A DNA stretch of 64,000 bases, from NCBI GenBank assembly GCA_026874595.1, contig CM049317.1:41072401-41136400 (forward strand), in the 5' to 3' direction. This DNA is from Sipunculus nudus (lineage: Eukaryota; Annelida; Sipuncula; Golfingiida; Sipunculidae). The position numbers were made by a program, and so were the translations under genes. Numbering within the stretch: the first letter of the stretch is position 1; the number at the start of each line of letters is the position of its first letter. Below, one piece after another: positions 56,423 to 64,000 of this stretch. The notes beneath the pieces are model-generated. The model had not been told where the DNA came from, did not search any database, and was given only the letters and a program-made list of their open reading frames with translations.

Positions 56423-56725
56423 TTAAACATCATTACCCCCACCCTGTTTTACAATTAGCGTTCCCATCAACACATGGCGCTCTTTTTTATTTTCACCCAA
56501 CACCCCAATGATCTCGGGACACAAGACAACCTTCATATTTTGCAAACGGTTGGTCAGTTTCTGTTTCTGCTCATGCGGGATGCTCAGCGTATCCTTTACA
56601 TATTCTTCACATTCACCAAGCATTTTCCTAACCGTGTCCGCCTGCAAGCATCTTTCATCTAAATTATACCTATCAAGCGCCATTCTTTCAAGCTCACGAC
56701 TAAAACGGTACTGGAAATGTTTCAT
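56423..56725 (-). CDS. 100-aa helical protein, unknown
   Basis: Last gene of the right minus-strand block. Amphipathic helices with many Glu, Arg and Gln. Its ATG overlaps the upstream stop as ATGA (56722-56725). It may be a separate gene or the tail of its neighbour displaced by one base. The overlap pattern recurs elsewhere in the element. Confidence 0.5.
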   Translation of the reverse strand: MKHFQYRFSRELERMALDRYNLDERCLQADTVRKMLGECEEYVKDTLSIPHEQKQKLTNRLQNMKVVLCPEIIGVLGENKKERHVLMGTLIVKQGGGNDV

Positions 56726-57498
56726 GTAGAACTGTACAAAAAGTGAGCGTGTGCTGTGAAAGAAGGCGGGTTTTCAGCAAATATACGCCCCACTGTATGA
56801 AAGTCGTGTACGTTGTACAGGTTGAGAACGTGCACGTGCAGGTGGGGCACCAATGAAATCAGACCCAGGAACGAGTTGTGCGAGCACACGGCTGTATTGC
56901 GAGATTCATCGTCCGTCATGTACAACACTTGACAAACCAGCTCACACAAACTGCGAATCAAACACCTCAGCAGCACATCCCAGTCTTCGGGGATATGTAC
57001 ATTCCATTTGCGAATAGCACAACTACTGTTCCACACGGTGAAATCTTTGTTGAAACACTCCAAACATTCCAATGCGGCGCGGACCAAAATGCTCGCCCTT
57101 TCACTACATGTAAGTGGATTCACATCGAAACAATTTTCTGACGGGGGAGGTTTCTGGTTGTATTTCACGGTGAACAAACTGGCTCTGAAGCTGAGGGCGA
57201 ACTGTTCCAACACGTGCTGGAAAGCAACAGGGTCTGGCTTGTCCTCATTGTTTTCAAACATTTTCATATGCGGTTCTAAACCTTTGTACCACATACCGTC
57301 CAACCGAAACACTGCGCTGGCTGTATCACGGTCCACAGAGATACCTTCTTTCATCGAAACTTTGTGACTACTTTTCAAGTTCATATCAAACTTTCCGTAT
57401 GTTTCACGCATGAACCGCCATTCTCTCTCGGCTGAAATCGTCCTGCTGGCCAAATGTTTCTTCCACCTTTCAACCGGGGACACATCTTTGTATGCCAT
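56722..57498 (-). CDS. Unknown 258-aa Cys-containing helical protein
   Basis: Intact. The N-terminal half is charged. The C-terminal half has paired Leu/Cys-rich helices (AALECLECFNKDFTVW and LLRCLIRSLCELVCQVLYM) separated by a short linker. The same helix-linker-helix look appears in genes at 24281-25704, 57506-58185 and 61524-62056. No known domain. Confidence 0.6.
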   Translation of the reverse strand: MAYKDVSPVERWKKHLASRTISAEREWRFMRETYGKFDMNLKSSHKVSMKEGISVDRDTASAVFRLDGMWYKGLEPHMKMFENNEDKPDPVAFQHVLEQFALSFRASLFTVKYNQKPPPSENCFDVNPLTCSERASILVRAALECLECFNKDFTVWNSSCAIRKWNVHIPEDWDVLLRCLIRSLCELVCQVLYMTDDESRNTAVCSHNSFLGLISLVPHLHVHVLNLYNVHDFHTVGRIFAENPPSFTAHAHFLYSST

Positions 57499-57505
57499 TC
57501 TTGAT

Positions 57506-58185
57506 TTATAGTACAGTTAAAGCCGTAAGTACATCTGCTCCCAAGTTTTCAGATAAAGGGGTTTCCACATTTAACTGCGCTTTAGCACCGCAAGGGCTCG
57601 CACACGTGCAGAAACATTTACAAACTGAACTCTTCACATTGGAGAGCCTCTCTTTTATAGATAAACTGCGGTGTCCCAATCCTTTCGGACGCGTTCCATC
57701 ACCTGCCTGGGGTACCCTCTCACCGCTTTTACGGTTAACTTCCCCAATACTTCCGGTCGTACCCGTTGCACCACTATTTCCACGTACCTCCATATCGCAA
57801 AGAAATCTTCACACACCCACTTAAAAAAATCTGTGAACCTCTCACTGTTTGTTGTCTGTTTGGGTTTCATTTTCAACAAGGATTGACGATTGTTATGAAA
57901 ATATATACACATATCACGGAACATCCCTTTCAATTCACGCAACAGCTCCTCACCGTGACCTGTCACTTCAAATGATTTAGCGCAAGTACAACAATGCTCT
58001 CCTTGACCCACGGCGATATACTGATAACAGAAATCATAACCTTTTAGTTTCACTTGTTTCATGTGTTGCACTGGAGCCAAATCTTCCTCAACTAAATCTC
58101 CCAGCCCTCCTTTTTTCCCATAAAAATGATTACAGTCAATGTACATTGGACAAGCGCACAGCGAACAAATTTCGGTCAATTCCAT
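57506..58185 (-). pseudogene. Cys-rich helical protein, frame change in 57655-57793
   Basis: The first part (from ATG 58185) has zinc-type clusters CSLCACPMYIDC and HCCTCAK and two long helices. The second part, in another frame down to 57506, adds CKCFCTCASPC. Together they would give about 225 residues. Eight bp separate it from the gene at 57498. Function unknown. Confidence 0.5.
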
Positions 58186-58226
58186 CGCGAATACGGGTAC
58201 TAAAAGACAACGTTATGTTACTCGTC

Positions 58227-59253
58227 TCAGGCTTTATAGCTAAACCTTTCCGCCAGGTTCACATAAGCTTCACATATACTACCACAGATAGCACAACACA
58301 AATTCCCTTCACGGTGACTTCGCTTGTCAGCGCACGTCAGACATATACCTACGTGATAACAGGGATAAAACATTAAACTAGCAGGTTCTGTTTCACACAA
58401 AAAGCACAACATTTGATTTTGCTCTACGTCTAGCACTATACTGTTTCTTTTCTTTGTTTTCACAGGACCCTTTAAGTGGATTAACCTGTGAAACTGACGT
58501 TTCACTGTGTCCACCTGCAGGCGTTGTAAACTGGGCACGACGTGAAATGTACCTTCATCATCATAAAAATAACTGTTCATAAGGAACTCTCGAATAACGT
58601 CAGCTAGTTTTTTCTTTACACTCTGTTTCGTGCTGCGAGTCCATTTCCGTTTCAGGCATTGCACTTCCACCTGCCCCACAAAAGTCAGATTTTGGTACCG
58701 GTGAGAGTTCATCCTCTTTTGTGTAGTTTTCACCATGTTTGTGAAGGCTGAGCTTTATGTACATAGCCACAAACTTCTCACAATACCTGGACCCTTCACG
58801 GTATCTGTAACCGGTCACGTCAACGAGGTCTAAACCGACAGGAACGTGAACACCGTAACAGGGGAGAATAACCTCAGCCTCTAAATCTGTCTCCTGCTCG
58901 AACAATTCCGCGTTCACCATTTGTTTCACCTGACTTTTGAACTTCATAAGATCAACGGCTACGTGTGCCTTAGCAAGGGAACCTGGGATCCCGCCCTTGG
59001 TATTGTACACCTCGCTCATAGCTGCTAACATTTTGCATTCCACCACGTAAGCGGGGGGCAAGGAATGATCTGCTCGCATACATTCCTGGTAACGATAACG
59101 GCGTGTCGGGGTCAAGTCTGTGGTATGTACAGACAAGAAGGGACTTTCTGCTTGCTCAACCAACTTGTCCACCACATACACCATACACTCACCCTGTTCA
59201 GCGATCTTCTGTTTTATTCCTGCCAGCAAGCCTTTCAACATCAATGTTACCAT
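58227..59253 (-). pseudogene. Novel-domain protein ending in a RING finger, one frame change
   Basis: The first segment (59253-58600) is an unfamiliar alpha/beta domain with YVVECKMLAAMSE and VHVPVGLDLVDVTGYRY. The second (58736-58227, different frame) ends in a C3HC4-type RING of the IAP/MDM2 style: CFLC, PCYHVGICLTC, CCAIC. Such RINGs recruit E2 enzymes and ubiquitinate partners. No BIR domain is present. The segments overlap by 137 bp, so a single RING E3-like protein split by an indel is likely, though two genes cannot be excluded. Confidence 0.65.
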
Positions 59254-59280
59254 AAAAGTTATTGTACCACGGCAAGCGGC

Positions 59281-59526
59281 TTAACACATGTCACACCAAA
59301 ATACACGACGGCACATTTCGTAGGTGTTATTAAATGTACTGCGCCTTTCAACACGAGGGCGAACTAATTCACATTTCAACCCCCTACCACAACCGCAAAA
59401 CCTGTCGTGTTCTAATCCTAACAGCTCCAAACTCGCCACAGTCGCTTCGTTATTGTAACTCTCCATGTTTGCAAATAGACGCAAACACTGAACTGCTTCG
59501 GGCTTTATACGTTTCACGATATCCAC
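59281..59526 (-). CDS. 81-aa Cys-rich protein
   Basis: A helical start (PEAVQCLRLFANMESYNNEA) then spaced Cys (CGCGRGLKC, CRRVFWCDMC) that could hold zinc. It overlaps its upstream neighbour by 13 bp. Unknown. Confidence 0.5.
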   Translation of the reverse strand: MDIVKRIKPEAVQCLRLFANMESYNNEATVASLELLGLEHDRFCGCGRGLKCELVRPRVERRSTFNNTYEMCRRVFWCDMC

Positions 59527-59741
59527 TCTTGGCGACGGTAACGCGCCATCAAGTCCCTGTGAGCTTTGTTGATTTTTGGTTTAGCTTTTTTGCGCCCACG
59601 TACTTTGTCAACGACTCGTTTCAATTTGCTGATCAAACCGCGCCCTCTCCTTCTCTGTCTGAAAACTCGCCTCTGACACTTTCTTTTCCCAATTTCAACT
59701 TCTGCGTCAAGCGACTTATGAGTACGGCTCCCGTTCTGCAC
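59514..59741 (-). CDS. 75-aa Arg/Lys-rich protein
   Basis: Highly basic (RRVFRQRRRGRGLISKLKRVV, then RGRKKAKPK). It overlaps both neighbours, the upstream one by 109 bp in another frame, so it may be the shifted continuation of that gene. A DNA-binding role is suggested by charge only. Confidence 0.4.
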   Translation of the reverse strand: MQNGSRTHKSLDAEVEIGKRKCQRRVFRQRRRGRGLISKLKRVVDKVRGRKKAKPKINKAHRDLMARYRRQEWIS

Positions 59742-59881
59742 ACTTTTCTTCTAACTGGACCTACTGTTAATGTCTCTACCAAGCAGTGCGATACTACACT
59801 AAGCAAACGTAAAAATGTTGACCACATTTTTATAAATGATACCACATCACTCAGGGATTGATAATGTTTCACTTTAGTCAT
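59633..59881 (-). CDS. 82-aa protein with hydrophobic N-terminus
   Basis: Its ATG overlaps the upstream stop (ATGA, 59878-59881), which supports the start. The hydrophobic helix VVSFIKMWSTFLRLLSVVSH might insert in membranes. A basic middle follows. Long overlap with the gene at 59514-59741. Unknown. Confidence 0.4.
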   Translation of the reverse strand: MTKVKHYQSLSDVVSFIKMWSTFLRLLSVVSHCLVETLTVGPVRRKVCRTGAVLISRLTQKLKLGKESVRGEFSDREGEGAV

Positions 59882-60240
59882 TCTTTGTCCACTTCATCCT
59901 TCCCACCTTCATCATCCCCATCGATTTCTTCCAGTACGTCATCCAGGAATTTCTCAACTCTTCTGGACCGCTTCAACTTTTGCACAGATTTATCAAGTTT
60001 ATCAATCACATTATCTAACATTCCACTCAGTTGACTCTCACTCACATCGGCTCCCGGTTCCAGCAATTCAGTAGCATCAGAGTCTTGACTGTTTACTGGC
60101 GGGTCCTCTAATTCTTCTTCTTTTTCATCTCTTTCGGGAAGGAATTTTATCTTGTTTACACAACAGAAAGGGTCCTCTTCATACAACACGACCCATTCGT
60201 GTTTTCCTAGTTTAGGGTTGTACCTGTACACTTCGTACAA
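59878..60240 (-). CDS. 120-aa acidic protein
   Basis: The N-terminus is compact (YRYNPKLGKHEWVVLYEEDP). The C-terminal two thirds is acidic and helical with a basic patch (LKRSRRVEKF). Intact. It follows the small gene at 60255-60407 by 14 bp. Unknown. Confidence 0.5.
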   Translation of the reverse strand: MYEVYRYNPKLGKHEWVVLYEEDPFCCVNKIKFLPERDEKEEELEDPPVNSQDSDATELLEPGADVSESQLSGMLDNVIDKLDKSVQKLKRSRRVEKFLDDVLEEIDGDDEGGKDEVDKE

Positions 60241-60254
60241 ACCGCTGTGTGTGT

Positions 60255-60407
60255 TTATTTTCCATTTTCTCCTGGCGTTTCAATGGAGTTCTGTTTCATT
60301 GAAATGTAATCAGCTAACTCAGTCACCGTTGCCAAAGCGTGATGACCGATGGCCACTGATCGCCGGACTAAGCCTTCCATGACTTTGTGTTCCTGATCCA
60401 TCCTCAT
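60255..60407 (-). CDS. 50-aa small helical protein
   Basis: ATG 60407 (or 60401) to TAA 60255. One amphipathic helix (ALATVTELADYISMKQNS) and no known family. Supported by the tight spacing to the next gene. Confidence 0.4.
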   Translation of the reverse strand: MRMDQEHKVMEGLVRRSVAIGHHALATVTELADYISMKQNSIETPGENGK

Positions 60408-60493
60408 AAAATATCAGTAACCAAATGCCCTGTGCTGTCACTTTAGCCCCTTTATAGCTGTATTGTACTTCACCCTCACTTATTACTTCTCCT

Positions 60494-60912
60494 TTAAGCT
60501 AATTCAGGGAAAGGCCACAGCGGCTTCTCAGAAGCTGTTAATTTCACACATTGCCTTATCTGTGTCACCAAATGGAACCAAAACAACTCTCCCATTTTGT
60601 ACAACTGGCTTTTTACTTTGTATCCTACATACCCCTTCACAGGAATATCCACATTTATCATCTCTTCTCCGAAAGCTTGTATCTCTTTCACCCACTCCAC
60701 CCACGCTCCTTTTTCTTTTAAAAAGACAAATCTACACTCGTTACACCCGCAAAAAGGAAATACTGGTACCCACGGTACATGTGTTTTCTTATGTAGGTTA
60801 GCAAAACCTCATTCGAACGCGGTAACACATTCATATCTGTGGCCAGATTCATGCTCAACAGCTTCTTACACATCAACATGTCAGTGCTTACAGTCTTCTT
60901 AATTTTTAACAC
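60494..60912 (-). pseudogene. Broken paralogue of the gene at 58600-59253
   Basis: Two segments in different frames (60912-60718 and 60700-60494) meet at an A/T homopolymer near 60715. By eye CKKLLSMN parallels CKMLAAMS, and INVDIPVKGYVGYK parallels VHVPVGLDLVDVTGY, in the same order as in the gene at 58600-59253. It is shorter and has no RING. It suggests local gene duplication in the right arm. Confidence 0.45.
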
Positions 60913-60963
60913 GCTCTGCTGTAACCTGGTAAATCTTCCTGGGCCATATAATCACGCAATATA

Positions 60964-61257
60964 TCAAAATATTCTCCCGGAACTGTGAGGGTCATTTTTT
61001 TTTACACTCTTCCACTCTTCAAACTCTCTCACAAACAATTCAGCTATATCATTCTGAATGTCACCAAATGTACAGAGAGCTCCTTTTAATATATGGTCCG
61101 GAGCGTTTTTTCTCCAAACGGTAACATTTTTCATAATCAATACGTTCACACAAAACCTCACACAGCTCTTACAACCTATAAACCACGTACAACGATGTTG
61201 CATCAACATTGAAAGGTTGCCAATTTGCGAATTGAAATTGGTTCTTACATTTCTCAA
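60964..61257 (-). CDS. 97-aa Cys-containing protein
   Basis: CTWFIGCKSCVRFC may bind zinc. A helical C-terminus (IQNDIAELFVREFEEWK) follows. Unknown. Confidence 0.4.
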   Translation of the reverse strand: MRNVRTNFNSQIGNLSMLMQHRCTWFIGCKSCVRFCVNVLIMKNVTVWRKNAPDHILKGALCTFGDIQNDIAELFVREFEEWKSVKKNDPHSSGRIF

Positions 61258-61396
61258 ATCGATTGTATAGGTAGAAAACCCTACCTTACATACGAATCAA
61301 CCCCCTTCACACAACCCTGTGGAACCCCAGTCAATGCCACGCATGTGATCTACGGCTGTTTTCATTGGGTGTCTTTGTGCTTGAGGGTGCGCATAT

Positions 61397-61489
61397 TTAC
61401 AATACTTGTCCCGCGTACAACATCCCCTCTTCTATAGTACGCAAATCGTTCTCCATCATCGCAGCTTCCCTAGTTTCAAACACTTCCAT
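61397..61489 (-). CDS. Very short possible gene
   Basis: 30 codons (MEVFETREAAMMEND...), open further upstream without another ATG. It may be the shifted end of the gene at 61524. Weak. Confidence 0.2.
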   Translation of the reverse strand: MEVFETREAAMMENDLRTIEEGMLYAGQVL

Positions 61490-61523
61490 CTTGTACACGA
61501 CAGAATGATACCGCTCACGACCT

Positions 61524-62056
61524 TCACGCTAATTTTATACCTCGCAACTTCAAATCTATCACAAAATTACCTAAGTTCTCAGAGAGTTCAAACAACTTAT
61601 GACTGACTACCCTCAGTATTTCCCGCGTGAACATTTTCATCTCAACCTTAGCGCATTTCTCTCTACAACGCTCATACAGTTTCAGGTAATACTGACTCAC
61701 TTCATCCAAACATGCCACTGACCATTCGTATATCTCTTTACGGATATCTCCCATTTCAACACGGTTGAACACCAACTCTAAAGATTCAAACAAGGTTTTT
61801 GCTTCCAAAACATCATTGTCTAAACACTTCACATAGGGACCCGCTCTATCGCATGAGTAATATTGATTTCTATTCTCGCGCTGTTTTTGTCTATTTTATC
61901 CAATTGTATCAACATTTGACATACTATATGCCCAATAGTTATATCCGGTTGTCGTTCGTATATGTTCAACCCAAAATTTTCATAATTCACAAATGAGGGG
62001 CATTTTTTATTAACATCTGCATTGTCACATCCCAACTTGGAACACTCTCTGGACAT
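61524..62056 (-). pseudogene. First gene of the right minus block, frame change near 61835
   Basis: ATG 62056 opens a 75-codon frame with CSKLGCDN...KKC that ends at TGA 61829. A second frame, with no ATG and overlapping there, continues to 61524 with Leu-rich helices (SVACLDEVSQYYLKLYERC). It probably was one gene of about 177 residues. The helical half resembles that of the gene at 56722. Unknown function. Confidence 0.45.
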
Positions 62057-62140
62057 ATACGTCTCTTACCGCTCAATCGCTTAACATGTGCCATACTCGA
62101 CAATCTCACCTGTTTTGGTCACACAATTCCATTTGCCCAG

Positions 62141-62141
<1 letters not shown>

Positions 62142-62193
<52 letters not shown>
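62142..62193. repeat. (TA)n microsatellite near the right end
   Basis: A pure TA run just inside the right subterminal repeat. Confidence 0.95.
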
Positions 62194-62197
<4 letters not shown>

Positions 62198-62199
62198 CC

Positions 62200-62337
62200 C
62201 CCAGAAAAGTTCTACCTCATTTAACTTCACCCTCTCGCCAGGACTTAACTTCACCTCCATGTGACGGTATTGTGATCCACTGTGGGGAGAACTTCTAGCC
62301 CACATCACTTTTCCCCCACAAATACGGTGAACCTAGC
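62200..62337 (-). repeat. Diverged extra copy of the TIR unit
   Basis: It contains CCAGAAAAGTTCTACCTCAT, CTCGCCAGGACTTAACTTC, TGTGATCCACTGTGGGGAGAA in the same order as the right TIR. It is clearly an older, degenerate repeat of the unit. Confidence 0.65.
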
Positions 62338-62546
62338 TAAACTTCTACCCCCAGACAAGTTCTGCCCCATGAAAACTTCACCCCCCCCCCCCCTCCCCCG
62401 CCAGGGGTTAACTTCGCCCCCAGGTGAGGGCACTGTGACCCATTCTGGGGAGAACTTCTACCCTCTGGTCCACTCAAAGGGCGAAGTTCACCCACAAAAA
62501 GGGCAAAGTTCACCCTAATAAAGGGAGACATTTATAATACTTCGCT
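62338..62546 (-). repeat. Right TIR of the Polinton-like element
   Basis: Inverted match of 22903-22950 plus 23101-23253, differing mainly in the length of the C/G run. Ends ...ACTTCGCT at 62546. Open frames on either strand here are artefacts. Confidence 0.9.
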
Positions 62547-63599
<1,053 letters not shown>

Positions 63600-63675
63600 T
63601 CTAGAGCCATAAGAGCTGCCTCACTTTTAACTAATTATTCTTACTTAAAAGTGAGGCAGCTCTTATGGCTCTAGA
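63600..63675. repeat. Perfect 31-bp hairpin
   Basis: TCTAGAGCCATAAGAGCTGC... (63600-63630) is exactly complementary to 63645-63675 around a 14-base loop. AACTAATTATTCTTAC occurs both just outside the left arm (63580-63595) and across the loop (63629-63644). Confidence 0.85.
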
Positions 63676-63682
63676 TTTTTTA

Positions 63683-64000
63683 TTAGTTACTTGTTATATA
63701 AACAACTTCTGGTGGTAGAGAAGGTAACTGGTCATGCAGCGTGCGGTTGAACCGCTCGCACTGACCGTTCCCTTGCTGGTGGTAGGCGGTCGTTCTTGAC
63801 TTATCGATTCTGCACACAGAATAAAGGTCTTTAATCAACTGGGATTCCAATCCCTTCCCTGATTGGAATGGATCCAATTTGGTGGTCCGAATACTTGAAA
63901 CCAATGTTTTGTTAGTACCTTCGCCACGGTAACTGACTTTTGGTTAGGTGTTGGAACCACTACTGTTGTATTTGGTGAAGACGTCGGTAATGACTAGAGC
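63683..64000 (-). pseudogene. pol: Fragment of a gypsy integrase, truncated by the window
   Basis: Minus strand: VITDVFTKY near 63970 and GNGQCERFNRTLHDQL near 63740 are the first and last parts of a retroviral-type integrase core, related to the two gypsy elements in this window. Frame breaks lie between them (about 63900). The rest lies beyond position 64000. Confidence 0.8.

Larger units (their letters stand above)
22903..62546. mobile_element. Large Polinton/Maverick-like element
   Basis: Inverted repeats with 5'-AG...CT-3' ends bound about 39.6 kb that encodes DNA polymerase B, integrase, packaging ATPase, adenovirus-like protease and double-jelly-roll capsid protein, the defining set of Polintons (adintovirus-like elements). 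About 8-9 kb of it (about 26200-35150) is a later gypsy insertion and its flanks, so the native length is near 31 kb, larger than the 15-20 kb usual for the group. The flanking hexamers (GTAATA left, ATATAC right) do not match, so no clean 6-bp target duplication was found. Several core genes are broken. Confidence 0.9.

Noticed and set aside
57492-57824. Plus-strand frame opposite the genes at 57506-58185
   Set aside because: Antisense shadow; the minus-strand genes are packed end to end here.

Overview
The window looks like intergenic or heterochromatin-like DNA of a metazoan, most likely a marine invertebrate. It is AT-rich and full of (TA)n, (CT)n and (GA)n microsatellites. It holds Ty3/gypsy retroelements, TIR DNA transposons and one very large Polinton/Maverick-like viral element. 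I recognise no ordinary host gene. The species cannot be named from the sequence alone.

Layout. 1-2660: AT-rich, non-coding. About 2667-9545: a decayed Ty3/gypsy element (tRNA-Leu-type primer-binding site, tandem-repeat leader, gag with a CCHC knuckle, protease, RT, RNase H, integrase) carrying four nonsense codons and two frame changes. 9495-22900: no genes, but four inverted-repeat elements without a transposase. One (11371-16205) encloses two others (11844-13490 and 13500-15083), a fourth lies at 17067-19253, and a 98-bp MITE lies at 22518-22615. 22903-62546: a Polinton-like element of about 39.6 kb with near-identical terminal inverted repeats. About 62547-64000: microsatellites, a perfect 31-bp hairpin and a decayed gypsy integrase fragment running off the window.

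The Polinton-like element carries a recognisable virion-building set: protein-primed-type DNA polymerase B, retroviral-type integrase, packaging ATPase, adenovirus-like cysteine protease and double-jelly-roll major capsid protein. It also has three proteins that look like related virion components and a run of tiny Arg-rich/hydrophobic proteins resembling viral core peptides. Genes are tightly packed in four strand blocks: plus 24.28-53.33, minus 54.86-53.42, plus 54.92-56.30, minus 62.06-56.42 kb. The two convergent junctions each carry back-to-back AATAAA signals. The minus-strand right arm holds unfamiliar small Cys-rich genes, one ending in a RING finger and one apparently duplicated. A gypsy element with a fully open 1711-codon gag-pol sits inside the left part of the element.

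This copy is probably not autonomous. PolB has three frame changes, integrase one, and the capsid gene lacks its N-terminus and has an in-frame stop. The protease has Tyr where the catalytic acid is expected. Yet the TIRs are nearly identical and several genes are intact, so the damage is recent or partly assembly error. Boundaries, frames and motifs were read by eye; no alignment or database search was run.
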